Shown: positions 18,050-26,295 of the stretch, piece by piece | Numbering within the stretch: position 1 is the first letter of the stretch | Layout: every line of letters begins with the position of its first letter | Source: Armatimonadaceae bacterium | Lineage (GTDB): Bacteria > Armatimonadota > Armatimonadia > Armatimonadales > Armatimonadaceae | Length of the DNA: 64,000 nucleotides | Assembly (NCBI GenBank): GCA_030447685.1 | Contig: JAUJOK010000018.1 | Coordinates: 33,724 to 97,723 of the forward strand | Direction: 5' to 3' | The notes under the pieces: model-generated | Told to the model about the DNA's origin: nothing | Seen by the model: the letters and a program-made list of their open reading frames with translations, nothing else | The model's database searches: none | Translations under genes and position numbers: made by a program

Positions 18050-18072
18050 CTCCGGCAGGCATCGAGTAGTAT
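18043..18072 (+). promoter_or_regulatory. sigma70-type promoter for the NAD/ADP-ribose operon, leaderless
   Basis: A perfect -35 box TTGACA (18043-18048) is followed after 18 bp by TAGTAT (18067-18072). Seven bases separate this -10 box from the ATG at 18080, so transcription would begin at or next to the start codon and the mRNA would be leaderless. No ribosome-binding site precedes the ATG. The same geometry appears at 54216-54244. The -35 box overlaps the start of the divergent small gene. Confidence 0.65.
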
Positions 18073-18079
18073 GTGTGTA

Positions 18080-18817
18080 ATGGACACTAACTTGACAGGT
18101 GGAGCGGGAACGTACGACGTGTCGGCGTTCGACCGGCCTTCGGTAGCGGTGGACGTTGCAGCGATAACGGCGCGCGGCGACCGGCTGCATATACTGCTCG
18201 TGCGGCGCGGCGTCTGGCCGTTCGAGGGACGCTGGGCGCTGCCGGGCGGCTTCGTTAAAATGGACGAAGACCTCGATACCGCCGCGCACCGCGAGTTGTG
18301 CGAGGAGACCGGGGTCGCCGGGGCGTCGTATCTGGAGCAGTTGTACACGTTCGGCGCGCCCAACCGCGACCCGCGCACCCGTGTTATCTCGGTCGCCTAC
18401 TACGCGCTGCTGCCGGGGCCGGACAGCGCGCTGCGCCGCGAAGGCCGCGCGATGGTCGCCTGCGAGCCGGAGGCCGGAACGGACGCCGCCGAGGCGCGCT
18501 GGTGGCCGGTGGATTCGCTTCCCCCGCTCGCCTTTGACCACAACGCCATTGTCGCCACCGCCCTATCCCGCCTGCGCGCCAAGCTGGGCTATACGTCGGT
18601 CGCCTATGCCCTGCTGCCCGAAGAGTTCACACTGACCGAGCTTCAGCGGGTGTACGAGGTGATTCTGGCCCAGGAACTGGACAAGCGAAATTTTCGCAAG
18701 AAGATGCTGGCGGCGGGTATTCTCGATACCGTCCCCCGCCAGAAGCGCGAAGGGGCGCACCGTCCGGCGCAGCTTTACCGCTTTACCAAACGCGAAGCCG
18801 TTTTTCTGGACGACTGA
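18080..18817 (+). CDS. NrtR-like Nudix hydrolase/transcriptional regulator
   Basis: This 245-residue protein has an N-terminal Nudix domain (about 20-165) with an intact Nudix box, G57-x5-E-x7-RELCEETGV. The C-terminal winged-helix domain (about 175-240) has YALLPEEFTLTELQRVYE and LDKRNFRKKML. That architecture defines the NrtR/ADP-ribose-sensing family, which controls NAD synthesis and salvage. Because the catalytic residues are kept, it may also hydrolyse ADP-ribose, or may simply bind it as the effector. It leads a six-gene plus-strand string ending in nicotinamidase. The start at 18080 is chosen over 18071 because the promoter -10 box covers 18067-18072. Confidence 0.88.
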   Translation: MDTNLTGGAGTYDVSAFDRPSVAVDVAAITARGDRLHILLVRRGVWPFEGRWALPGGFVKMDEDLDTAAHRELCEETGVAGASYLEQLYTFGAPNRDPRTRVISVAYYALLPGPDSALRREGRAMVACEPEAGTDAAEARWWPVDSLPPLAFDHNAIVATALSRLRAKLGYTSVAYALLPEEFTLTELQRVYEVILAQELDKRNFRKKMLAAGILDTVPRQKREGAHRPAQLYRFTKREAVFLDD

Positions 18818-18824
18818 TAAAAAG

Positions 18825-19676
18825 ATGCTTCTGGAACTGGCTGTCGGGGACGCTTACGGCGCGGGCTTCGAGTATGCGGGACGTGATCTTATCGAGGCGC
18901 GCAACGACCTTTCGTGGTACGTGAAGCATCCCCGGCACGAGACGCCGCCGGGGTTCTACACGGACGACACCCAGATGAGCCTCGCTATCGCCGAGGCGCT
19001 GGTGTCGGGCGAGCCGTGGACGCCGCAAAGGCTCGCGGATCGGTTCGTGGAGGTCTTCCGGCGCGACCCGCGCACCGGCTACGCCAGCCGGTTCTACGAC
19101 TTCCTGCGGCGTATGGAGAACGGAGCGCAGTTTCTGGCCGAGATCGTCCCCAGAAGCGACAAAAGCGGCGCGGCGATGCGCGCGGCTCCGCTCGGCGTGC
19201 TGGCGTCCGTCTCCGAAGTGAGGCATAAGTGCCGCATCCAGGCGGCGATAACGCACGACACGCCGGATGGCATCAACGCCGCCGTCGCCGCCGCGCTGAT
19301 GACCCACTATTTTCTGTACGACTGCGGCCCCAAGCGCGGCCTGCCCGACTTTCTGGAGACACACGTCCCCGGCTATGGGTGGAGCGAGCCGTGGCAGGGC
19401 AAGGTAAAAAGCAAGGGCTGGATGAGTGTCCGCGCCGCCGTCACCGCCGTCACCGCGCACGACCGGATGAGCGACCTGCTCCGCGCCTGCATCGCCTTCA
19501 CGGGCGATGTGGATACCGTAGCGACCATCGCCCTTGCCGCCGGTTCGTGCAGCCCGGAGATTGAGCCGGACCTGCCCCCATCGCTTATTGACGGTCTGGA
19601 AAACGGCGCGTTCGGCAGAGACTATCTGATTGCTCTGGATGAAGAACTATTGGAGATTGCGACAAAATGCACCTGA
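18825..19676 (+). CDS. ADP-ribosylglycohydrolase family protein (ARH/DraG-like), copy 1
   Basis: This 283-residue all-helical hydrolase has both Mg2+-binding motifs: YTDDTQM (residues 45-51) and GDVDT (227-231). The N-terminal LAVGDAYGAGFEY and THDTPDG are also family-typical. ARH/DraG enzymes remove ADP-ribose from protein side chains or nucleic acids, or cleave related ADP-ribosyl bonds. It begins 7 bp after the Nudix regulator, and its last 10 bases overlap the DUF4291 gene. It shares only family motifs with the other two copies in this window. The exact ADP-ribosyl substrate cannot be told from the sequence. Confidence 0.9.
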   Translation: MLLELAVGDAYGAGFEYAGRDLIEARNDLSWYVKHPRHETPPGFYTDDTQMSLAIAEALVSGEPWTPQRLADRFVEVFRRDPRTGYASRFYDFLRRMENGAQFLAEIVPRSDKSGAAMRAAPLGVLASVSEVRHKCRIQAAITHDTPDGINAAVAAALMTHYFLYDCGPKRGLPDFLETHVPGYGWSEPWQGKVKSKGWMSVRAAVTAVTAHDRMSDLLRACIAFTGDVDTVATIALAAGSCSPEIEPDLPPSLIDGLENGAFGRDYLIALDEELLEIATKCT

Positions 19677-20323
19677 TAACCGAGCCATATCTGGTTCAAA
19701 AGTCCCGCTGGCCCTGTAGTGGAAAGCACATTCTGGCGCAATACGATGACGAAAGCATCATCGTGTATCAAGCCTACTGTCGGTCAATCGGCCAGTTCGC
19801 CGCGACAAACGGTTACTTCGGAAGTGGGTTCAGCTTGAATCGGATGAGCTGGATCAAGCCGAATTTCCTCTGGATGATGTTCCGATGTGGCTGGGCATCA
19901 AAGGATAACCAGCAAAGCGTCCTGGCGATACGACTGAAGCGAGCGGCGTTTGACACCATTCTCGAACAGGCCGTCCATTCCAGCTACGTGATGGAAGTCT
20001 ATGGCAGCCAGGAAAACTGGAAAAGTGCGCTTGCTCAATCTAATGTACGTCTTCAGTGGGACCCCGACCATACGCCAAGCGGTGAACCGGTGGAGCGTCG
20101 GGCGATTCAACTGGGCTTGCGCGGGACAACGCTGGCGCAATATGCACGTGACTGGATTCTCGGAATCGAGGACATATCCGACTTTGTTCGAACCCAGCAC
20201 AAGCATGTTGTGACGCGCGATTATAGCCAACTCGTGATTCCGCGCGAGGAGGTGTATCCAGTGAATGAGATTGTGGCGGCGAGGCTTGGAATGGTCGTAT
20301 CTTCTCAGGAAGCAAAGGGTTGA
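19667..20323 (+). CDS. DUF4291 family protein
   Basis: This 218-residue protein matches the DUF4291 pattern closely: QYDDESIIVYQAYCRSIGQFA, FSLNRMSWIKPNFLWMMFRCGW, AIRLKRAAFD, VRLQWDPDH and RRAIQLGLRG. The family has no experimentally assigned function that I know of. Here its start lies inside the 3' end of an ADP-ribosylglycohydrolase gene, and a crystallin J1-type gene follows 3 bp later. This tight packing suggests a role in ADP-ribose or NAD chemistry. GC content falls slightly compared with the neighbours, which may indicate acquisition with the block. Confidence 0.88.
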   Translation: MHLITEPYLVQKSRWPCSGKHILAQYDDESIIVYQAYCRSIGQFAATNGYFGSGFSLNRMSWIKPNFLWMMFRCGWASKDNQQSVLAIRLKRAAFDTILEQAVHSSYVMEVYGSQENWKSALAQSNVRLQWDPDHTPSGEPVERRAIQLGLRGTTLAQYARDWILGIEDISDFVRTQHKHVVTRDYSQLVIPREEVYPVNEIVAARLGMVVSSQEAKG

Positions 20324-20325
20324 CG

Positions 20326-20698
20326 ATGAACGAACCGGAAACCATTACGTTGTATCGCCCGGTCGGGCAGAAGGAGTGGGAGCTTATTCGCGACAGCGGG
20401 TGGCGCGCATTCCCACCACGCCTGCCGGAGCAGCCCATCTTTTACCCGGTGCTGAACGAGGAATACGCCACCCAAATAGCGCGGGACTGGAACACCAAAG
20501 ACCCCGATGTCCGGCCATGTCGGTTACGTCACCCAGTTTCGCGTCCGCGCCGACTTCGTGAGCCGGTACGAAGTAAAAACGGTGGGAGCCGCGCTTCATC
20601 AGGAATACTGGATTCCCGCTGGCGAATTGCCCGCGTTCAACGAGGCTATCGTCGGGCTGATAGAAGTCGTGGCCGAGTACCGCCCCGTGTCGGAGTAA
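20326..20698 (+). pseudogene. 'ADP-ribosylation/crystallin J1' small protein, one frameshift
   Basis: Two adjoining frames make one protein of about 123 residues: TITLYRPVGQKEWELIRDSGW, FPPRLPEQPIFYPVLNEEYA and IARDWNTKDP in the first, then after a one-base shift at the CCCC run near 20502, GHVGYVTQFRVR, YEVKTVGAALHQEYWIPAGEL and IEVVAEYRPVSE. This is the pattern of the small proteins databases call ADP-ribosylation/crystallin J1. Function is unproven; the LYRPVG start and Glu-containing end recall ADP-ribosyltransferase-like folds, which is only an inference. Removing one C restores a full-length frame, so this could be a sequencing indel rather than a dead gene. Confidence 0.8.
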
Positions 20699-20707
20699 TC
20701 ACGTTCT

Positions 20708-21632
20708 ATGGAAACAAATGCAGACGCTCGGCTTGAGCGTGCCCGATGCTCGCTGGAAGGGCTGTCGGTCGGTGATGCGTTCGGCGAGCAGTTTTTTATC
20801 AACCTGAATATCGTTAATGGTCTTATCGAACAACGTGCGTGCGCTGCGGACGCCGCCGTGGCCTTTTACGGACGATACACAGATGGCGTTGTCTGTCGTG
20901 TCTATTCTGCGGCAGTACGGCAGAATCCGAGCAGGACAGGCTGGCTCAGAGCTTCGCAACGCGCTACGATATTTCTCGCGGCTACGGCCCTGCGATGCAC
21001 GGCCTGCTGCAAAACATCAGCCTCGGTGTTTCCTGGAACGTCGCGGCGCGGTGGCTGTTCAACGGTCAGGGGTCGTTCGGCAACGGTTCGGCAATGCGCG
21101 TCGCTCCTATTGGTGCGTATTTCGCGGACGATCTGGATGCCGTTGTCGAACAGGCTCACCTTTCCTCGGAAGTGACCCACGGCCATCCTGAAGCGAGCGC
21201 GGGAGCGATTGCCGTCGCCGTTGCTGCGGCGCGGGTGTGCAGGCTGCGCGGCTCCGCACCTCCGACACGCAAGAGTTCCTGGAGAACATCCTGCCCCTGG
21301 TTCCAGATAGCGAAGTGCGGGAACGGATTCGGCACGCCCGGAATCTGGACACGAGCGCATCGGTGCGCCTGGCGGTGGCGGCACTGGGAAACGGCACCGG
21401 CGTTTCCGCGCAGGATACGGTTCCCTTTCGCGCTCTGGTGCGCCGGGGAGTGCCTGGATAATTTGAGGAGGCGATGTGGCTGACGGTAAGCGGGCTTGGC
21501 GACCGCGACACCACCTGCGCTATCGTCGGCGGCATCGTGTCGATGTTCACCGGCGCTGAAGGCATACCCTCCGAATGGAGGGAGGCGCGCGAACCCCTTC
21601 CTGACTGGCCTTTTGAGGAGACAGAACCATGA
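20708..21632 (+). pseudogene. ADP-ribosylglycohydrolase (ARH/DraG-like), copy 2, about five frameshifts
   Basis: Homology runs continuously but hops frames. It reads LEGLSVGDAFGEQFF and NIVNGLIEQRA; then (shift near 20840) TPPWPFTDDTQMALSVVSILRQYG; then (near 20928) DRLAQSFATRYD, GYGPAMHGLLQ and GSFGNGSAMRVAPIG; then (near 21237) DTQEFLENILPLV; then (near 21420) FALWCAGECLDN; and finally (near 21462) EEAMWLTVSGLGDRDTTCAIVGG. Both metal motifs (FTDDTQ and GDRDTT) survive. Absence of stops within each piece suggests recent decay or sequencing indels. The end overlaps the pncA start by 4 bp, as expected for a functional operon member. Confidence 0.85.
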
Positions 21633-22171
21633 CCGTAGAACCGACCGACGCTCTGCTAATCGTGGATGTACAGAATACCTTCTGCCCCGCCGGGACGCTG
21701 CCCGTTCCCGATGGCGACGCCGTGGTGGAGCCGCTTAACCAGATAATGGCGCTGTTTGCCGGGCGCGTGTATGCGACCCAGGACTGGCACCCCGACAACC
21801 ACTGCTCGTTCGGTGCGCAGGGCGGCCCGTGGCCCCCGCACGCCGTCCAGAACACGCCCGACGCCGAACTGCACCCCGGCCTGAACCGCAGCGGCATCAC
21901 CGAGGTGGTGCAGAAAGGGACGCTGTCCGAGCGAGACGCCTACTCCGGCTTCGAGGGAACGGATTTAGCCGGTAAACTGCGCGCGGCAGGCATCACCCGC
22001 GTTTTCGTCGGCGGGCTGGCGACGGATTACTGCGTGAAGGCGACGGCCCTTGATGCCCGCGCGGCGGGACTGAAGGCGGTAGTCCTTGCGGATGCCTGCC
22101 GCGCCGTGGACGTAACGCCCGGCGACGGCGAACGTGCACTGATGCAGTGCAGGCAGCCGGGGCTACGATAG
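21629..22171 (+). CDS. pncA: nicotinamidase
   Basis: This isochorismatase-fold nicotinamidase converts nicotinamide to nicotinate for NAD salvage. The triad is present: D13 in IVDVQN, K96 in VVQKG and C135 in GGLATDYCVKATA. Metal ligands come from QDWHPDNH (D52, H54, H58). The frame as called ends in LMQCRQPGLR, but a one-base shift near 22147 reveals the usual ending QAAGATIVSTNDLL with a stop at 22194, so the true C-terminus was probably disturbed by an indel. It overlaps the previous gene by 4 bp. Its place behind an NrtR-type regulator supports coordinated NAD control. Confidence 0.92.
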   Translation: MTVEPTDALLIVDVQNTFCPAGTLPVPDGDAVVEPLNQIMALFAGRVYATQDWHPDNHCSFGAQGGPWPPHAVQNTPDAELHPGLNRSGITEVVQKGTLSERDAYSGFEGTDLAGKLRAAGITRVFVGGLATDYCVKATALDARAAGLKAVVLADACRAVDVTPGDGERALMQCRQPGLR

Positions 22172-22200
22172 TATCCACAAATGATCTGCTGTGAGCGTTC

Positions 22201-22398
22201 TCAGCGGCGAAATCGTTCTATCCAGTACAGTACGCAGCAGGCCAGAATCGCCAGGCCGCATAGCAGAAAAAAGACTGCCAGAAGCCTGGCTTCCGTCCCG
22301 GCTATTTCGACGAAGAAATTGCCGCCACGGGTCCTGCTGACATAGGAACCGGAAATAAGGCTCTTGATGCTGCCTACAATCATCATAAACGCCACCAT
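22201..22398 (-). CDS. small two-helix membrane protein
   Basis: This 65-residue frame has two hydrophobic segments: VAFMMIVGSIKSLISG and LLAVFFLLCGLAILACCVLYWIERF, separated by a polar loop with RTRGGNFF. The N-terminus looks cut short: a better start lies at 22435 (ATG behind GGGAG), where removal of one A gives MDTDRVRRYLVF leading directly into this frame. I regard that as the likely native start, with a one-base indel near 22433. No family is recognised. It is convergent with pncA. Confidence 0.55.
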   Translation of the reverse strand: MVAFMMIVGSIKSLISGSYVSRTRGGNFFVEIAGTEARLLAVFFLLCGLAILACCVLYWIERFRR

Positions 22399-22646
22399 GA
22401 AGACAAGGTATCTCCGAACCCGATCCGTATCTCATGCCTGCTCTCCCATAAAATCAGCCTTTTTCCAGGACTGTTTTCTACCACGTTTCCTGATGTATGC
22501 AGTTGAGTGCGACGGCGACACAGACCATTTGCCAGAAACGAGATTCCGCTATACCATGAGGTTTGGCCTGCCGCAGTGGGTATCCGGGCTGGGCGAACAG
22601 GGCTGGCAATTCGCGCTGAGGCGCACAGAAAGAAAGCGGGAACGGC

Positions 22647-24533
22647 ATGAAGGGTATTGATAGGCGCGTTAAAGGCGGCTGGGCGGCGGCGAGCGCATTG
22701 CTGATTACGGCGGCGCTGGGGGCGGCTGTATCGCCCGCGCCGCGCGCCGAGGAACCGGCGGCGGCGTCCAGGGCAGCAGCAGCCATTCGCTGGACGGATG
22801 TTCAGGGGCGCGTTTATGGGGCGGACGATCTGGCGAAGGCGAAAGCGACGGTCTTCTTCTTCTCATCCACGCAATGCCCGGTTTCCAATCGGTATACGCC
22901 GCGTATGATCGCGCTGGCCCGCGATTACACCAGGCGCGGCGTCCGCTTCGTTCTGGTCAATGCCAACGCCGAAGACAGCGCCGCCGCCGTTGCCCGCTAC
23001 GCACATAATCGTAAAGATCCCCTTCCCCGCCGTTAAAGACGATAACACCGCGCTTGCCGACCGGCTGGGCGCGAACATCACTCCCGAAGCGGTGATTGTG
23101 GATGCGGCGGGCACCGTTCGCTACCGGGGCCGCATCGACGATAACCGCGACGCGAAGATGGTGACGCGCCACGATGTGCGCGAGGCGCTGGACGCTTTGC
23201 TGGCGGGTAAACCCGTCGCCCGCACGCGCACGCTCTCCTTCGGCTGCACCATCTTCCGTGAAAAGCCCGCTCCCGTTTCCCCGGCAGCGGTGGCGACAAA
23301 GATTACCTATGCCCGCGATGTCGCGCCGATTTTGAACGCGAACTGCGTCTCCTGCCATCGCGCGGGCGATGTCGCGCCGTTCGCGCTGGAAAACTACCAG
23401 CAGGCGCGCACCTACGCCCAGCCGATCAAGGAGTACACCGCGCGCCGCCTGATGCCGCCCTGGAAGCCGGTTCCCGGCCACGGCGCTTTTCACGACGCCC
23501 GCCGCCTTTCCGACGCGCAGATTGCCACGCTCGCGCGCTGGGCGGACAGCGGCGCTGCGCAGGGCGATCCGAAGCAGACACCCCGACCCCACGCTTCGCT
23601 GCCGCGCGAGGCTGGACGCTGGGAACGCCGGACAGGGTCCTTCAGCCTGCCCGCGCTTATCGTCTGGCCGCCGAGGGCAAGGACGTCTACCGCAACTTCG
23701 TTCTGCCCGCCGATTTCGAGGAAGACAAGTGGGTCGCAGCGTGGGACTTCAGGCCCAGCAACCGCGCTGTCGTCCACCATATCATCGCCTATATCGACCC
23801 GACCGGCGAATCGGCGAAGCGGGACGGTCAGGAAGACGGCGAGCCGGGCTATTCCGTGTCGGGCGGCGGCGCGGGCATCCGGAACGCGCAGTGGGGCGAC
23901 GGCTGGGCGCCCGGCAGCACGCCGCGCCGTCTTCAGCCGGGGGTCGCCACCCGTATCCCCAAAGGCGCTAAACTCGTGCTCCAGGTTCACTACCACAAGA
24001 CCGGCAAGGTGGAGGAGGACCGTTCGCAGGTCGCGCTGTATTTCGCCAAAGGCAAGGTAAGCGACCCACTTTATGTCGCGCCGGTCGGCAACGCCTCCTT
24101 TGAGCTTAAGCCGGGAGTCGCCTATCAGGAGGTGCGCGCGAGCCTGGTCACTCCGGCCAATGTTAAAGTGCATGCCGTCTTCCCGCACATGCACATGCTG
24201 GGTCGCGAGATGAAGGTAACGGCTACCCTGCCCGACGGTACGCAGGTTCCGATGATATGGATACGCGACTGGGACTTCGCCTGGCAAACGAACTATCACT
24301 ATACGAAGCCGCAGTCCTTCCCCAAGGGAACGAAAGTGGATGTGGTAGCGGTCTACGACAATTCGGAGAAAAACCCCCGGCAGCCGTCCCACCCGCCCCA
24401 GACCGTCCGCTTCGGCGAGCAGACCACCGACGAGATGTGCTTCGCCTTTATCAGCTTCACAGTAGATAAAAGCGCGGCAAGTAGCAGCGGCACGGCGGCG
24501 TCTTTGCCTGCCGCACCGAAGGCGACGCTGTAG
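22647..24533 (+). pseudogene. secreted redoxin-cytochrome c-copper monooxygenase-like protein, two frameshifts
   Basis: The reconstructed protein of about 625 residues has a signal peptide (GWAAASALLITAALGAAV) and a thioredoxin-like redoxin domain with STQCPVSN. A frame change near 23015 leads into IPFPAVKDDNTALADRLG. A c-type haem site NCVSCHRAG follows. After a second change near 23585, a C-terminal region carries EGKDVYRNFVLP, NRAVVHHIIAYIDP, VHYHKTG and FPHMHMLGREM. The paired His motifs resemble the copper type II monooxygenase fold. Similar fusions occur in Planctomycetes and related phyla. Each break is a single base at or near a run, so the gene may be intact in the organism. Confidence 0.82.
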
Positions 24534-24602
24534 CGAAAAGGCACCTGTGCGAAGCCACTTCTCTTGCCGCCGTTTCCGGGGCGAAGGGGGACCGAGGGCA
24601 GC

Positions 24603-25004
24603 ATGAAAACCGCAACGCAGCTACAGCGAATCTGGCGCAGGGAGTGGTTCAAGCACAACCTGCGCTGGATGGTGCCGATTTTGTTGCCCCTAACGGTCGT
24701 GCTGGGGTTTCTGTTCTGGTGGCTTGAGTTCTACCTGGACAACCCGCTTCCAGGTACCGGGGAACCGGAAAGACAACAGAGCGTTGCTGTCGTTACGCGT
24801 TTTATGCCCGCATACACGAGTCGAGGCGGCAGGCCCTGGCTTCCCTTTCTGGTCGGGCTGCACATGGACGGCACCTCTACCCCGCTGATACCAACAGCAG
24901 CGCGCCTGCACAAAGGACAGACGGTTCGAGTGACATACCGTGTCAGCAGGACGGGCAGGCTGTTTGTGGAGCATATCGAACCTATAGAAGGCGAGCAAAA
25001 GTAG
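24603..25004 (+). CDS. single-pass membrane protein, unknown function
   Basis: This 133-residue protein has one strong transmembrane segment near the N-terminus (VPILLPLTVVLGFLFWWLEF) following a basic stretch (RIWRREWFKHNLR). The remaining polar domain has VTRFMPAYT, LVGLHMDG and TVRVTYRVSRTGRLFVEHIEP. It is probably an inner-membrane protein with an extracytoplasmic beta-rich domain. The ATG at 24603 follows GAGGG. It lies 69 bp after the redoxin/cytochrome gene and may be co-transcribed. No family recognised. Confidence 0.75.
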   Translation: MKTATQLQRIWRREWFKHNLRWMVPILLPLTVVLGFLFWWLEFYLDNPLPGTGEPERQQSVAVVTRFMPAYTSRGGRPWLPFLVGLHMDGTSTPLIPTAARLHKGQTVRVTYRVSRTGRLFVEHIEPIEGEQK

Positions 25005-25069
25005 GCTTCCTGCATTTCCGGTGCGACACGCAGAGCAGCCCGCGCCCCTGCCGTTTGCGGCGGCGTGGC

Positions 25070-26260
25070 CTATCCCAGCAGACCGTACTCGTAGCGGGCG
25101 GTGACGGGTTTTCCTTCGGTGTAGCGTGTCGAAGCGAGCGGGGAAAGGTCGAGCGTTTCATAGGTTCCGGTCGCGAGCAGTTCGCCGAAAGCGCGCCCGA
25201 CTACCGGAGCCAGCTTGAAGCCGTGGCCGGAAAAGCCCGCCGCGACATAGAGGCCGCCGATTTCCGGGAGTGCGCCGAGAACGGGGTGCATATCGGGCGT
25301 GCAGTCGTACAGGCCCGCGTAACCGCCCCGCCCGGGGCCGCGCTGAAGAGCGGGCAGGCGGCGTGTCACCCGTTCGCGGCAAAAGCGCAGAAAGGCGTCG
25401 GGCGCGGATTCATCGTAATCGTCCGGGTCGTTTACCACGTCATCGCCGGATATATCGAGCGCGCCCACCAGAGTGCGGGACTCGTCGGGGCGGCAGTAGA
25501 ATTCGCCGGTCAGGTCGCCGATAACCGGGTGGCCGCTCTGCAGGTCGTGGGGCCGGGCGAAGAACGCCAGCGTCGGGCGCGTCGTAGTAATGGGCAGCGC
25601 AAGACCCAGCGGCGCGAGCAGGCGGTTTGTCCACGGCCCGGCGGCAAGGATGATGCGGCGGGCGGGAAGGCAGCCATCATGAGTTTCCACCCCCGTAACG
25701 GCTTCTTTTTCGACCCGCAGCCCGGTCGCTGTACAGTTCGCGCGCAGTGTCACGTTTTCCCGAGCACAGGCGGCTTCCAGTGTCGCAAGAGCGATTAACG
25801 GGTCGCAGTACCCCGCATCCGGCTCCCATGCGCCCAGAACATCCTCTTCTACGGCCACCATCGGGGCCAGCGCGCGTATCTGTTCCGGCGTCACCAGTGC
25901 GGCGCGGCAGCCTGCCTCCCGCATCAGCCCGACGTTGCCTTCGAGCGCGGCCCGCTCCCGGCGGTCGGCCAAGATAAGACAGCCGACACGCTGGAAGCCC
26001 GACGGCCCGCCCGCCCAGCTTTCTAAGTCGCTATAAAGCTTCAGGCCGTCACGCGCCATCGCCACGGTCAGCGGGTTGGAATAGTGCTGCCGCAAAATCG
26101 CCCCGGATTTGCCGGACGCGCCCGCACCGATATAGCGTTTCTCCAGCAGGGTAACGCTCAGACCGCGCCGCGCCGCCTCCAGCGCGATGCACAGGCCCAT
26201 GACCCCGCCGCCGATCACGGCGACATCGACCGGTGACGAAAATCCGTCTTCTATGGACAA
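25070..26260 (-). CDS. FAD-dependent oxidoreductase (DAO/sarcosine oxidase-like)
   Basis: This 396-residue flavoenzyme of the D-amino acid oxidase family has the dinucleotide-binding motif VAVIGGGVMGLCIALEAA, a covalent-flavin-region-like GASGKSGAILRQHYSNP segment and the C-terminal AGFSGHGFKLAPVVG flavin-binding segment. Relatives oxidise the C-N bond of glycine, sarcosine, proline or similar amines. The apparent start is a TTG at 26260 with a weak ribosome-binding site. It follows the Gfo/Idh/MocA dehydrogenase by 35 bp, forming a three-gene minus-strand operon with the zinc alcohol dehydrogenase. The physiological substrate cannot be given. Confidence 0.88.
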   Translation of the reverse strand: MSIEDGFSSPVDVAVIGGGVMGLCIALEAARRGLSVTLLEKRYIGAGASGKSGAILRQHYSNPLTVAMARDGLKLYSDLESWAGGPSGFQRVGCLILADRRERAALEGNVGLMREAGCRAALVTPEQIRALAPMVAVEEDVLGAWEPDAGYCDPLIALATLEAACARENVTLRANCTATGLRVEKEAVTGVETHDGCLPARRIILAAGPWTNRLLAPLGLALPITTTRPTLAFFARPHDLQSGHPVIGDLTGEFYCRPDESRTLVGALDISGDDVVNDPDDYDESAPDAFLRFCRERVTRRLPALQRGPGRGGYAGLYDCTPDMHPVLGALPEIGGLYVAAGFSGHGFKLAPVVGRAFGELLATGTYETLDLSPLASTRYTEGKPVTARYEYGLLG

Positions 26261-26295
26261 GCAGAGGTTCCCCTATCGCCCCTTTCGGGGACAGG

